A stretch of DNA of 64,000 nt from Terriglobus roseus (GCF_900105625.1 NZ_FNSD01000001.1:2232001-2296000); one strand, 5' to 3'. Numbered from the stretch's first letter, positions 10,180-20,294 are shown. The notes: generated from the letters alone by a model not told the origin. Numbers and translations are program-made.

Positions 10180-10547
10180 TCGGCTCCATCCGTGCGTTCC
10201 GGCTGCGGGAGCAATTGCGTCCAGCGCCGTGAAAAAGATGGATTGCCCGCAGTATATGCCCCCGCGTGTAGCGACGAAAGCACCATTCGCAGAATCGCCG
10301 CTGGTTCTACTTTTGCTCCTATGAAGCGTCGTGCGTTTGTCGGTGACGAGACCCATCTCCCGCCGTATGCTCTTTTTCACGGTGGCGGACGAACATCGCC
10401 GCGTATCGTGTTTTTCGGGTCAACAAGCGACAGGGTCATCGGTCCCAATCGGCATCAGCGTGCATCCAATTGCCCTGCGTGCCCTTGGCATGTCCCAACT
10501 TCTTCTCGCCCTCAAACGCTGAGGGCCCAGCGTGAAAGGCTCCCAGC

Positions 10548-11915
10548 ATGGCAACCATGGCCCTTAGCCCCGCCACAAGTTCTGTCGTCGACAGCGCCGG
10601 TTCCGTGGCAAACGCGCTGCTCGTTCGATACCGAGCGGCCCGCGCCGCCACCGCGCACTGTTGTGCGCCGCTATCCGCGGAAGACCAGATGGTGCAATCC
10701 TGCGCCGAGGCCAGCCCCACCAAGTGGCACCAGGCACACACCAGTTGGTTCTTCGAAACCTTCGTCTTAACCCCTCTTCTGCCTGGCTACCGCCCCTTCC
10801 ACCCCGATTTTCATTGGCTCTTCAACAGCTACTACAAGTCTCTCGGGAACGAGATTCCTGAGAAAAAGCTGCGCGCCTCCTTTTCTCGGCCGTCGCTGGA
10901 GCAGATCCTGGCCTTCCGGGCGCATGTGGATCACCATGTGGATCAGCTGCTGCAACGTCCAGACGTCCCTGAAGATGCTCTCCGTCGCATCGTGCTCGGC
11001 ATTCAGCACGAGCAGCAGCACCTGGAACTCCTGCTGACCGACATCAAACACGCCTTCTTCACCAACCCGCTACATCCTGTCTATCGCGAGAACGCTTCCC
11101 TGCCCACGCGTCTGCCGCAACCAGGACAATGGGTGGAGTTCGATGGAGGTCTGCAGCAGATCGGCTATCCACTGGACGCGGCGAACCCTCTCGACTTCTC
11201 CTTCGACAACGAGACACCACGGCACACGGTCTACCTTCAGCCCTATGCCCTGGAGAACCGGACCGTCACCTGCGCGGAGTATTTCGACTTCATGAACGAC
11301 AACGGTTACAACCGCGCCGAACTGTGGCTCAGTGAGGGCTGGGACACCGTCGAATCCGAACGTTGGGACGCACCGCTGTACTGGCAACGGTCCCCCGCGG
11401 AACCGAGCGGCTGGCGCATTTTCACACTCGGCGGATGGCGCCCCCTGAGCGAGATGCTTCACACTCCGGTGTGCCACGTCAGCCTGTTCGAAGCGGACGC
11501 CTACGCACGCTGGCGCGGTTGTCGACTTCCCACAGAAGCGGAATGGGAGTACGCTGCCGCCTCTTCGCCCGCAGATAACGGGAGTCTTCTGGAAGACAGC
11601 ACTCTGCATCCGCAGGCATCGACATCCCGCGATCTGACGCAGATGCTGGGCGGCTGTTGGGAGTGGACCTCGTCCGCATATACCGGCTACCCCGGCTATG
11701 CACCGCTGCCGGGCGCTTTGGGTGAGTACAACGGCAAGTTCATGAGCAGCCAGATCATCCTCCGCGGCGGCTCCGCCCTTACCCCCGAAAGCCATATCCG
11801 CGCGGCATACCGAAACTTCTTTTCGCCAGCCACGCGCTGGCAGATCTCCGGCATCCGGCTGGCCCGCGCCTTTGCGGCCGAGCAGCCCACAGCATCGAAC
11901 GGATCGGCACAGTGA
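10548..11915 (+). CDS. egtB: Ergothioneine biosynthesis protein EgtB (sulfoxide synthase)
   Basis: EgtB is the non-haem iron enzyme that joins a thiol to trimethyl-histidine (hercynine) using oxygen. The N-terminal DinB-like domain has the iron triad: H64 in HQAH followed by TSWFFETF, and H154/H158 in GIQHEQQHLEL. The C-terminal half is the FGE-sulfatase-like domain (LPTEAEWEYAA; GGCWEWTSS; ILRGGSALT). The length of 455 residues is normal. egtD follows with a 4-bp GTGA overlap, so the two are translationally coupled. No egtA, egtC or egtE is present in the window. The product is a cytoplasmic antioxidant. Confidence 0.94.
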   Translation: MATMALSPATSSVVDSAGSVANALLVRYRAARAATAHCCAPLSAEDQMVQSCAEASPTKWHQAHTSWFFETFVLTPLLPGYRPFHPDFHWLFNSYYKSLGNEIPEKKLRASFSRPSLEQILAFRAHVDHHVDQLLQRPDVPEDALRRIVLGIQHEQQHLELLLTDIKHAFFTNPLHPVYRENASLPTRLPQPGQWVEFDGGLQQIGYPLDAANPLDFSFDNETPRHTVYLQPYALENRTVTCAEYFDFMNDNGYNRAELWLSEGWDTVESERWDAPLYWQRSPAEPSGWRIFTLGGWRPLSEMLHTPVCHVSLFEADAYARWRGCRLPTEAEWEYAAASSPADNGSLLEDSTLHPQASTSRDLTQMLGGCWEWTSSAYTGYPGYAPLPGALGEYNGKFMSSQIILRGGSALTPESHIRAAYRNFFSPATRWQISGIRLARAFAAEQPTASNGSAQ

Positions 11916-12934
11916 GCACATCGTCTACCGCACCTGAAGTGATTGCATTACCCGCTGCAACGCCCGTAAATGAAGCCGTAGCACAAGCCGTCCTGGACGG
12001 CCTGTCGTCCACGCCGAAGTGGCTGCCTGCGTGGTTGTTCTATGACGCCCAGGGCTCGCGTCTGTTTGAGCGCATCACCCTGCTGCCGGAGTACTACCTC
12101 ACACGCACCGAGCGCGCCATCTTCACCGGCTACTCCGACGGCATTATCGCGGCAGCGATTGACGCTTACGCCGCAGCAGGCGGCAAAGGTACAGGCAAGT
12201 TGCGTTTGCTGGAACTCGGCGCTGGATCGGCGGCAAAGACAGGAGTCCTGCTGGATGCGGCCGTCCGCTCCCAGGGCTCCACGGAGTATCTGCCGATCGA
12301 CGTCTCCGAAACCGCGATGGAAGAGGCCTGCGAGTCCATCGCGCGCTCGTCAAGCGGCGTCGTGGTGCAGCCGCAGGTGGCGAACTATGTCACCGACACA
12401 CTCAGCATTCCACCGCACGACGGCCCGACGCTGGCGCTCTATATCGGCAGCAGCATCGGCAATTTCGCACCGGATGAGGCCATCGCCATCCTGCAAAACT
12501 TGCGCGCGCAACTGCGCCCGGGCGACACCTTGCTGCTCGGCACAGATCTTGTCAAGGACTCGAGCAAACTCATCGCGGCGTATAACGATCACGATGGCGT
12601 CACCGAGGCCTTTAATATCAACATTCTGCGACGTATCAATCGTGACCTGCGCGCGAACTTTGATCTTGCGGCGTTCACCCACCAGGCTATCTGGAACGCA
12701 GAACAGTCGCGCATGGAAATGCATCTGCAAAGCACCAAGGTGCAGATGGTCCGCATCGGCGCCCTGCGCACCTCGTTCAACTTCGAAGCTGGTGAGACGA
12801 TCCACACGGAAAACAGCTACAAGTTCACGCAGGAAGCAATCCGCAACCTCTTCTCCGACTCCGGCTTCCGGATCGCTCACCAGTGGACCGACGAAGATGG
12901 CTATTTCGCCGTGACCGTCGCGTCTGTTTCATAG
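11912..12934 (+). CDS. egtD: L-histidine N-alpha-methyltransferase EgtD
   Basis: EgtD methylates histidine three times with SAM to give hercynine, the substrate of EgtB. The 340-residue protein has the SAM loop LELGAGSAAKT (about 93-103), YLPIDVSETAM, and the family segments ALYIGSSIGNF and LLGTDLVKD. The opening LSSTPKWLPAWLFYDAQGSRLFERIT is typical of the family. Translation starts at a GTG whose last two bases form the egtB stop (GTGA). The pair plus a terminator make a two-gene ergothioneine operon, apparently taking sulphur from a thiol made elsewhere. Confidence 0.94.
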   Translation: MSTSSTAPEVIALPAATPVNEAVAQAVLDGLSSTPKWLPAWLFYDAQGSRLFERITLLPEYYLTRTERAIFTGYSDGIIAAAIDAYAAAGGKGTGKLRLLELGAGSAAKTGVLLDAAVRSQGSTEYLPIDVSETAMEEACESIARSSSGVVVQPQVANYVTDTLSIPPHDGPTLALYIGSSIGNFAPDEAIAILQNLRAQLRPGDTLLLGTDLVKDSSKLIAAYNDHDGVTEAFNINILRRINRDLRANFDLAAFTHQAIWNAEQSRMEMHLQSTKVQMVRIGALRTSFNFEAGETIHTENSYKFTQEAIRNLFSDSGFRIAHQWTDEDGYFAVTVASVS

Positions 12935-12952
12935 TCCGGACCTGAACAACAA

Positions 12953-12986
12953 AAGGCCGCCAGTGACCACTGGCGGCCTTCCTTTT
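12953..12986. terminator. Bidirectional terminator between egtD and the RcnB-like gene
   Basis: AAGGCCGCCAGT (12953-12964) pairs with ACTGGCGGCCTT (12969-12980). It is flanked by AAAA on the left and CCTTTT on the right, so it can end transcription from both convergent genes. Confidence 0.85.
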
Positions 12987-12999
12987 GTTCGGAATGCGT

Positions 13000-13458
13000 T
13001 TAGCGGTTCGTTAGCCCGGCAACGATGTCCATGACATCAGCGACGATCCGCGTGGTCGGATTGTAGGCAACGACGTAGCCGTCATAGTAACCGTACTGGT
13101 AGCCCGGCGGCGGCGCTGCCATGCCGTTCCAATAGGAGCGTGGCACAGGGCGAATTGCATAATTCCGCGGAATCACGTAACCCGGTGTAAAGTTCGGCCG
13201 GCGCTTGTTGTTCTGCCAGCGCCTCGCATCGCTGCCATAGTGCTGAGCGAACTGATTGCGATTGTTCTGATCGAAGTGGAAGTCAGGGCGCCCCTGCTGT
13301 CCGCGCGGCCCGCCTTGGCCACGGTTGTCGTCATGACGAACTTGGCCCGGAGGTGGCATACCATGCCCCGGCTGCGCGACAGCGGTGGCGGCAGATGCCA
13401 TCATAGCTGCGGCAAGGGTGAAGGATACGATACGGTGCAAGGTCTTTCCTGTGTGCAT
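13000..13458 (-). CDS. RcnB-family periplasmic protein
   Basis: The 152-residue exported protein begins MHTGKTLHRIVSFTLAAAMM, with a likely cut after AVAQ. A Gly/Gln/Arg/His-rich linker follows, then a C-terminal domain with PGYVIPRNYAIRPVP, a PPPGYQYGYYDGYVVAYN segment and a TTRIVADV end. That pattern matches the RcnB/DUF domain of periplasmic proteins, whose Escherichia coli member moderates nickel/cobalt efflux. I start at the ATG at 13458, which has GGGAG 7 bases upstream and opens straight into the signal peptide; a further ATG at 13491 only adds basic residues. Metal binding is plausible from the His-rich linker but is not shown. Confidence 0.7.
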   Translation of the reverse strand: MHTGKTLHRIVSFTLAAAMMASAATAVAQPGHGMPPPGQVRHDDNRGQGGPRGQQGRPDFHFDQNNRNQFAQHYGSDARRWQNNKRRPNFTPGYVIPRNYAIRPVPRSYWNGMAAPPPGYQYGYYDGYVVAYNPTTRIVADVMDIVAGLTNR

Positions 13459-13582
13459 GTGTCTTCTCCCTCGTGTGTGATGCGAACGCACTCACAATGA
13501 CTGCTTGAACACATACTTTCGCGATAAGTCGCTTCTCTACGCAGGATGACGTCCACCGCTTCACAGCGTTACCCTGAAGGCG

Positions 13583-15937
13583 ATGAACATCACAAAGTCC
13601 TATCACCGTGTCTGGCTGTGTTGCTTGGCTCTGGCAGCTTGCGTATTTCTTACTCCCGCAAACGCACAGGCGCCGGTCGCTCAAACTCTTGTCTCCGATG
13701 TTGATCCGTTCATTGGTACAGGTCCGGAGGGACATACCTTTCCCGGCGCAACGGTTCCCTTTGGCATGGTGCAGTTATCGCCCGATACGCAGATACGCCC
13801 TTTTAAGCAGAGCTATAAGTGGGCCGCAGGCTACCGGTATGAAGACACGACAATCCTCGGCTTTTCACACACGCATTTTTCCGGCGCAGGTCACAGCGAT
13901 CTGGGTGACGTGCTGCTACAACCGATCAGCGGTGATGTCCGCCTGGAGCCAGGTGATATTGACAAGCCTGAGTCGGGCTATCGCTCGAAATTCTCCCATA
14001 CCTCTGAGAAGGCCTCACCCGGCTACTATGCCGTCACTCTGGAAGATTACGGCATCCGTGCTGAGCTCACCGCATCGGCCCGCGTTGGTGTTCACCGATA
14101 CAAATATCCAGCCGGTAAGTCAGAGCATGTGTTACTCGACCTACGATCGTCGATTTATAACTACCCTGGAAAAGTGCTGTGGTCACGCGTCCGTGTGCGC
14201 GCCGATGGCACCATCACCGGCGTGCGCGAGACACGCGGTTGGGCACCAGGTCGGCAGCAGTACTTTGCCATGCGCTTTTCGCAACCCATGGCATCGCACG
14301 AGCTCTATGACCGCGAGCCACTCCCTGTTGAATACAAGGGCTTCAAGACGCCGGGCAGCACACCACAGGACACGCAGAGTATCGAGGGCCGCGGCCTTAT
14401 CGGTGTCTTCGACTTTGCCTCCTCTTCGGAACCGCTAGTTGTGAAAGTAGCGTTGTCCTCCGTGAGCGAAGACAATGCCATCGCCAATATGACCGCCGAA
14501 GTTCCCGCCTTCGATTTCGAGTCGGTGCACGCGGCCGCTGCAGCGCAATGGCAAAACGCTCTCAGCGTCATAGAGATCACTGCCCCCGAGCCCGTGCGTA
14601 AGAGCTTGTACACCGCGATGTATCACGCACTGCTGGCTCCATCGCTCAGCATGGATGTCGATGGCAGCTACCGCGGACCGGACAATCAGGTCCATAAGGC
14701 CAACGGGTTTCACTACGTCAGCAGTCTCTCACTCTGGGATACCTATCGCGCAGAGCAGCCTCTGATGACGCTGCTGCAACCACCCGATCGCACCAGCGAT
14801 CTCGTAAATTCGCTCATTGCGTCGCAGCAGGAGAGCCCCTTCGGAATTCTTCCGGTGTGGCAGTTCCAGGGCATCGAAACATGGTGCATGATCGGCTATC
14901 ACGCAGTACCGATCATCGCCGATGCTTACCTGAAAGGCATCAAGGGATTCGACGAAAAAGCAGCCCTCAACGCCATGGTTGCAAGTGCAAACTACGCGCC
15001 CTACGGCAACCTGGGCACTTACATGAAGCAGGGCTACGTGCCCGTCGACAACGATGGCGAGGCTGCATCGAAGACTGTGGAATATGCCTTCGACGACTGG
15101 ACCATTGCACGTACCGCGGCGGCGATGCATCGCAAGGACGTCGCCTCAACGTTTTACAAGCGCGCGGGATATTGGCGAAACAACTTCAACACCGCAGACG
15201 GTTTCGTAGAACCGCGCCTGGTGAACGGCGACTATCGTAAACCCTTCGATCCCACCAAGGCGGGCGCGAACAGCGGCTTTACCGAAGGCAATGCATGGCA
15301 GTACTCCTGGTACCAGCCGCAGGATGAGCAGGGACTTATCGGCCTGCTCGGCGGACCAGATAGGTTAGTTGCAAAACTAGACGAGATGTTCGATCAGAAG
15401 GTTGATCCCGCGAAGTATGCGGATGTGGAAGATATCTCCGGCATGATCGGCCAGTACATTCACGGCAATGAACCGAGTCACCACCTGCCGTATCTCTACA
15501 TGTACGCTGGACAACCCTGGCGCACACAGGCGCGGTTGAAGCAGATCATCGATACACAATACAAGCCGGCACCCGATGGTCTGGTGGGCAACGATGACCT
15601 GGGACAGATGTCCGCATGGTTTGTCTTTACATCGCTTGGCTTCTATCCGGTTGCACCTGGATCGAATCAGTATGTACTCGGACGTCCTTTTGTGGATCGC
15701 GCCGTGCTGCACTTACCCAATGGCAAGACACTCACGATTGTCGCGGACAGACTGACCGAGACGAATGCCTTCGTGCAATCCGTCACGCTGAATGGAAAAG
15801 CTCTGGATCGTAGCTTCGTCACCCACCAAGAACTCATGAGCGGTGGCGAGCTCCGCTTCGTGATGAGTCCGAAAGATAAAGCAGCCTGGTCCCTGCATGC
15901 GCAGCAGCCTCCCTACTCGATGAGCACAGCGAAATAA
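13583..15937 (+). CDS. GH92 alpha-mannosidase, secreted
   Basis: Family GH92 enzymes are calcium-dependent exo-alpha-mannosidases acting with inversion on N-glycans and mannans. The 784-residue protein has a signal peptide (about 1-29), then the family opening VDPFIGTGPEGHTFPGA with PFGMVQLSPDT. The C-terminal catalytic domain has GNEPSHHLPYLYMYAGQPW, in which E630 is the predicted general acid, and GNDDLGQMSAWFVFTSLGFY with Asp671/672 matching the catalytic base region. Size and both halves are complete. The TonB-dependent receptor gene is convergent downstream, which may reflect a shared role in glycan use, but they are not co-transcribed. Mannose linkage preference cannot be told. Confidence 0.92.
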   Translation: MNITKSYHRVWLCCLALAACVFLTPANAQAPVAQTLVSDVDPFIGTGPEGHTFPGATVPFGMVQLSPDTQIRPFKQSYKWAAGYRYEDTTILGFSHTHFSGAGHSDLGDVLLQPISGDVRLEPGDIDKPESGYRSKFSHTSEKASPGYYAVTLEDYGIRAELTASARVGVHRYKYPAGKSEHVLLDLRSSIYNYPGKVLWSRVRVRADGTITGVRETRGWAPGRQQYFAMRFSQPMASHELYDREPLPVEYKGFKTPGSTPQDTQSIEGRGLIGVFDFASSSEPLVVKVALSSVSEDNAIANMTAEVPAFDFESVHAAAAAQWQNALSVIEITAPEPVRKSLYTAMYHALLAPSLSMDVDGSYRGPDNQVHKANGFHYVSSLSLWDTYRAEQPLMTLLQPPDRTSDLVNSLIASQQESPFGILPVWQFQGIETWCMIGYHAVPIIADAYLKGIKGFDEKAALNAMVASANYAPYGNLGTYMKQGYVPVDNDGEAASKTVEYAFDDWTIARTAAAMHRKDVASTFYKRAGYWRNNFNTADGFVEPRLVNGDYRKPFDPTKAGANSGFTEGNAWQYSWYQPQDEQGLIGLLGGPDRLVAKLDEMFDQKVDPAKYADVEDISGMIGQYIHGNEPSHHLPYLYMYAGQPWRTQARLKQIIDTQYKPAPDGLVGNDDLGQMSAWFVFTSLGFYPVAPGSNQYVLGRPFVDRAVLHLPNGKTLTIVADRLTETNAFVQSVTLNGKALDRSFVTHQELMSGGELRFVMSPKDKAAWSLHAQQPPYSMSTAK

Positions 15938-15941
15938 AGCG

Positions 15942-15971
15942 GGGCGCGACTGTTACGTGTCGCGCCCTTTT
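15942..15971 (+). terminator. GH92 gene terminator
   Basis: GGGCGCGAC (15942-15950) pairs with GTCGCGCCC (15959-15967), 8-base loop, followed by TTTT. It sits between convergent genes. Confidence 0.8.
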
Positions 15972-15993
15972 GGATCGACTACAGACGTTGCAG

Positions 15994-18900
15994 TTAGAAG
16001 ATGATCTTCAAACCAAACTGCACGATGCGAGGATCCAGCGTCGACGTGATCGTGCCACCCGTAAGAGTGGTGCCGCTACCAGCCACGCCGCCTGCTGTTG
16101 CGAAGTTGGTATGGTTCAGGATGTTGTAAAGCTCACCGCGGAACTCCATGTTCAGGCGTTCGATTGGTGTGTTGAAGCGCTTGTTGAACGCCATGTTCAG
16201 GTAGTTAATGGCTGGGCTACGACCTGCGTTGCGTGCCAGGCTGCCAAATGGATTCGCTGTCGAAATAGATAGTGGCGACCCGCTCGTTGGTGTGTAAGCT
16301 CCAACATTCAGATATTGCAGCGCTGTGCCGGTAGAGCGTTTCTTGTCCAACGTGTAGAGCGGGCTGGTACCGACGCGATTGGGACGATAGATATTGCCGC
16401 CACGATAGCTTGGTACGCTGCTGGCCGTGACTTGGATCGCGGCCACCGGAGTATCCGTGATGTTGAACTGGTAGCCGCTTGCAGCGGAGTTGATGGCCGA
16501 TACCTGCCACTGCCCCAGCACGGCATTCACGATGCCGCCGGTGTTCAGGAAGCGCTTGCCCCGGCCGAATGGCAGGTCATACACAAGGCTGGTCGTGTTG
16601 TAAATCGGCTGGTTGTAGTCGCTGTTGCCGTAGTCTCCGCGCAGATTCCGCAGGTCCTGCGGTGCTGGGGTTGCACTCTCAAGCGATGCGCCTGCGTTGT
16701 CCAGGGCGTGGCCGTAGGTGAAGCTATTCAATAGAGTCAGGCCAGCCACCATCTGCTGCTCATACTTCACCTGCAAAGAGTCATAGTGCGAATAGGCCTC
16801 ACGGATCGGGTAGGTAATATCGCCGTACGCAGGCAGGGGACGAACAAAGTTATTACTTGGATCTTTCTGGTTGTAGTTCGCGAGCTGCAGCAGCTTCACA
16901 CCGTGGTTCCCAACGTACGCAATATCCAGAAGTGTGTTCTTCGCCAGCTGTCGTTGCACGCTCAGGTAGTAGCTCTCCACGTAGCTGTCGCGGTAGCGCT
17001 TGCCATCGATATAGCTGGGGTTGGCCGTGACCGGATTGAAGGTGAGCGTGTTGGACGGGAAGCCCGCGTCGAAGCGGACATAGCCTGCTGCACTGCCACC
17101 GGCCTGCGGCGCCACCTGAGAGGCATTGGTGAAGAGCGCATTGGGTGGGTTGATGGCGAGCACGTTCCCGCTGCCAGCCCGGTCATAGTGAGCAAAACTG
17201 ATGCCGAAGGCGCCCCGCACGCTGGTGTTCCCGTCCGGCGAGTAGGCAAAACCGAAGCGCGGCGCAAAGTTATTTTTGTCCGGGCTGAAGCCATACTTGT
17301 TGCTGTCGGTCGCAGGGACAAACGCGCTGATGGAACCAGTGGTCGCACCGGTTGAGGTGGGATCGAAATTTGTCAGGCGCTTCTGCCCATCGCTGTACGG
17401 CGAAACATACTCGTAACGAAGGCCGGCATTGATGGTAAGTTGCGGCGTGACCTTCCAGTCATCCTGCACATAACCAAAATTCGCCACTGTACGCAGCTGC
17501 GCTACGAAGTAGCTGGAGAGCGAATAAATACTGGATGCGCCGAAGAGGAAGTCTGCGACATAGTTATCACTGGTGGCTGTCTCCGTTGTCTTGCCACCGA
17601 CATACTGGCGCGAGAAGCCACCGCCGAAGGTGTACCCACCATAGAGCGGGTTGGTATCCTGCACATCCATCCACACCTTCTGGAATTCATAGCCGAACTT
17701 CAACGAATGCTTGCCGCGGATCCATGAATAGTTCACCTTCGGGTTGAAGATGGCCGGGTTCTGGAACTGCGGATTGGTCGTCTGGCGGCCCAACGCGCTG
17801 AAGCCAGTGATGCCGATACCGGGGATGCCACCGGCAACCGCAGGGTCCGTCGGCAGTCCCGCAAAGGTGAAACCTGGGTTTGTACCAATGGACGTCGAAA
17901 ACTTACCCGCCTTGGTTTTGGAGATACCGACACGCACATCCAGCAGCTGGTTTGCACCAACCACGCGCGTGTAGCCAACGGCTAGCTGCTGATCGAGAAT
18001 GCGCTGGTACCCGTTCGAATTGCCATCGAGCGGCAGACCAAAGATCGGATAGTCGATTGCATTGGTCTTCAACTGCGACGCGCGCACGAACATGGAATTC
18101 CGAGGATTGAAGGTCCAGTCCAGCCGCAGATCCCCCTTGTCTCCCTTATTGGTGGAACGCTGCAGCGTGGTGAAGTTGGAAGCGGCTGCAGTCCCCGGTC
18201 CAAGCTGCGCAATGAAACCCGCGATCTGGCGCGCGATGGGCGAAACGTTTGGGGAGCTGAAGATAGAAGTTCCTGCCGCATACGCTGTGCCGGTATACGG
18301 GTCGTACACGGTCTTGGAGAAGACGCCACCAAGTTGGTTAGGCGTAGGCAGCGTGGCGCTGGCAACCTGCTTACGAACCTGGCGCAACCCCTCATAGTCC
18401 AGAAAGAAGAACGCATGGTCGCGAACGATGCGGCCGCCGATGTTGCCACCGAACTGGTTGCGGTTGAACTGCGGCTTCTTCCCACCGGGAGGGTTGAAGA
18501 AGCCGACGGCGTTCAGATCAGTGTTGCGAATGAACTCGTAGACGCGGCCATGGAAGGTGTTCGTTCCCTGTGCAGATGCGACGTTAATGGTCGCACCCGC
18601 GCCGCGTCCGTATTCTGCACCCGCATTATTCGTGACCACCTGGAACGCTGCAACGGAGTCAGGAATGGTCGGAATGATCTCATTGCTGAAGCCCTGGTTA
18701 CTTTCGCCATAGGCGTTATTGTCCATGCCATCCAGAAGATAGTTGTTAAACATGGATCGCTGACCGTTCACATTGAACGAACCTTCACGGACCAGGCCGG
18801 TATTGCTGGTGGTCTGCACCCCGTTCGCGGTGGCACGCACGCCCGGTGCAAGGCCGACCAGGTCGCTGAAGTTACGGCTCACCAGCGGCAGGCTTACAGT

Positions 18901-19329
18901 CTGTCGCTGAGTTACAGTTTCACCACGCTGGCTCGTGTCGGTTTCCACCCCCAGCGCAACATCACTGACTTCGACGCTTGTGGCAGCAGATCCAATGTTA
19001 AGGGTCATGTCAACGCGCTGACGGGATGACACCAGGATGGTGATGTTTGTAGCCGTGGCGGCCGCGAAGCCTTCCTTCTCTACCTTTACGTCGTACTGAC
19101 CCACACGCAATGCGGGCACTTCGAAGTTTCCCTGATCATCGCTCTGGCGCTTGCTCGACACGCCGGTGGCTCGGTTTGTGACGGTCACCGTGGCATCGGC
19201 AATGGCAGCTCCGCTGCTGTCACGTGCGGTGCCCACAACGCTGCCGTTCTCATACTGTCCGAGCATGGCGGCAGGCGCGGACAGACACACGGCCGCCACA
19301 AACAAAGGGGTCAAACGAAAAGTTCGCAT
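15994..19329 (-). CDS. Oar-like TonB-dependent outer membrane receptor
   Basis: The 1111-residue protein has a signal peptide (about 1-24), a carboxypeptidase-regulatory-like Ig domain (about 27-115; GTARDSSGAAIADATVTV, GQYDVKVEKEGF), then a plug region (NFSDLVGLAPGV, LDGMDNNAYGE, AEYGRGAGATINV) and a long beta-barrel ending in Phe (QFGLKIIF). This is the large Oar/TonB receptor type that is strongly expanded in Terriglobia. No TonB box can be assigned with certainty. It presumably imports an oligomer or siderophore across the outer membrane. The neighbouring GH92 gene suggests a carbohydrate ligand, but that is inference from position only. Confidence 0.9.
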   Translation of the reverse strand: MRTFRLTPLFVAAVCLSAPAAMLGQYENGSVVGTARDSSGAAIADATVTVTNRATGVSSKRQSDDQGNFEVPALRVGQYDVKVEKEGFAAATATNITILVSSRQRVDMTLNIGSAATSVEVSDVALGVETDTSQRGETVTQRQTVSLPLVSRNFSDLVGLAPGVRATANGVQTTSNTGLVREGSFNVNGQRSMFNNYLLDGMDNNAYGESNQGFSNEIIPTIPDSVAAFQVVTNNAGAEYGRGAGATINVASAQGTNTFHGRVYEFIRNTDLNAVGFFNPPGGKKPQFNRNQFGGNIGGRIVRDHAFFFLDYEGLRQVRKQVASATLPTPNQLGGVFSKTVYDPYTGTAYAAGTSIFSSPNVSPIARQIAGFIAQLGPGTAAASNFTTLQRSTNKGDKGDLRLDWTFNPRNSMFVRASQLKTNAIDYPIFGLPLDGNSNGYQRILDQQLAVGYTRVVGANQLLDVRVGISKTKAGKFSTSIGTNPGFTFAGLPTDPAVAGGIPGIGITGFSALGRQTTNPQFQNPAIFNPKVNYSWIRGKHSLKFGYEFQKVWMDVQDTNPLYGGYTFGGGFSRQYVGGKTTETATSDNYVADFLFGASSIYSLSSYFVAQLRTVANFGYVQDDWKVTPQLTINAGLRYEYVSPYSDGQKRLTNFDPTSTGATTGSISAFVPATDSNKYGFSPDKNNFAPRFGFAYSPDGNTSVRGAFGISFAHYDRAGSGNVLAINPPNALFTNASQVAPQAGGSAAGYVRFDAGFPSNTLTFNPVTANPSYIDGKRYRDSYVESYYLSVQRQLAKNTLLDIAYVGNHGVKLLQLANYNQKDPSNNFVRPLPAYGDITYPIREAYSHYDSLQVKYEQQMVAGLTLLNSFTYGHALDNAGASLESATPAPQDLRNLRGDYGNSDYNQPIYNTTSLVYDLPFGRGKRFLNTGGIVNAVLGQWQVSAINSAASGYQFNITDTPVAAIQVTASSVPSYRGGNIYRPNRVGTSPLYTLDKKRSTGTALQYLNVGAYTPTSGSPLSISTANPFGSLARNAGRSPAINYLNMAFNKRFNTPIERLNMEFRGELYNILNHTNFATAGGVAGSGTTLTGGTITSTLDPRIVQFGLKIIF

Positions 19330-19394
19330 GGGCCGAAACTAGGTTGGTTGTGTCAACGGCAAGCGAACAGAGTGTGAAAGACCTGTTACGCCAG

Positions 19395-20294
19395 CTATCT
19401 ACTTTCAACAGCCGTCGGAGACTTGCCCAAGATAGGTGAGCAGCATGGTGTTTCGCGCGGCTCAAATTCCATCATCTCCACGCGCGATAAGTCGGGATCG
19501 TACAGGTTCATCTGCACCTTACCGTCCAGACCCACCTGCGACTTACCGCACTCGGCGTCACTGCAGCCGTTGGCCCTCAGCGCGGCTTCCACCTGCGCCA
19601 TGTCTTTCGTGCCCAGCGAGACATGATCGTTGACACCGATCGACTTGAGGCTGGCATCAGCGGGAATGTTCAGCATGAATTCAACCCAGTCCGTTCCGTC
19701 TGGCACCTGCAAACTTACCCAGCTTCTGACGTTGTTTCGGCCTCCATGCCAGTACGGACGAAAACCCAGCAGGTCCTGATAGAAAGCTGTCTCTCTCGCC
19801 TCATCCTTCACCACATAGCCAACGTGGATCAGCCGTTGTGAGACGGCACGCGGCGCGGGCTTCGTATTCGCCACACGCTTGTTTGCCCCGGCCTGCACGA
19901 ACCAGACCTGGTTGCCCTCCGGATCACGCACAGCGAAGATGCCATTCCGTAAGGGCTCTTCGACGACGACACCCTTGGACTTAACGAAACGTTGTAAGGC
20001 GGCAACATCACGCGTGGTGAATCCAACGGCCTCCATGCGTGATTTCATCCCTTCCGGCAGGGGTACCGTCTCGATCCACTGAAGAGAATTCACTGGATAG
20101 ATAGTGGCCTTCCCGGCCTTTAGTTGGGAAAGTCCAAGTACGCTGCCATAAACATGCTGAGACGCACCGGCCTCTGCTGTGTAGAAGCGTGCAAAGGCAA
20201 CGCCAGTGATCGCAGGACGAGTCACCTGCGCCGTCAACGGCAGCGCACAACAGAACAGGATCGTTTTCAGCACAAGAAAGGCAGGGCGTTTCAT
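19395..20294 (-). CDS. Exported protein with two VOC (glyoxalase-like) domains
   Basis: The 299-residue product has a signal peptide (about 1-22; TILFCCALPLTAQ) and two vicinal-oxygen-chelate modules. The first (about 27-135) ends in IFAVRDPEGNQVWFVQ; the second (about 150-280) starts RLIHVGYVVKDEARETAFYQ, has DLLGFRPYWHGG, and ends MNLYDPDLSRVEMMEFEP. VOC proteins use a metal for varied chemistry such as isomerisation or dioxygenation. Here a His (HVGYV) and Glu (VEMMEF) are in metal-ligand positions in module two. Secreted VOC proteins of this form recur in acidobacteria without known function. It precedes the TonB receptor by 65 bases on the same strand, so the two may form a unit. Confidence 0.75.
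   Translation of the reverse strand: MKRPAFLVLKTILFCCALPLTAQVTRPAITGVAFARFYTAEAGASQHVYGSVLGLSQLKAGKATIYPVNSLQWIETVPLPEGMKSRMEAVGFTTRDVAALQRFVKSKGVVVEEPLRNGIFAVRDPEGNQVWFVQAGANKRVANTKPAPRAVSQRLIHVGYVVKDEARETAFYQDLLGFRPYWHGGRNNVRSWVSLQVPDGTDWVEFMLNIPADASLKSIGVNDHVSLGTKDMAQVEAALRANGCSDAECGKSQVGLDGKVQMNLYDPDLSRVEMMEFEPRETPCCSPILGKSPTAVESR

Noticed and set aside
11070-11921. 283-codon frame antisense to egtB
   Set aside because: egtB has its full iron site and FGE domain on the plus strand, and the antisense product has no family features.
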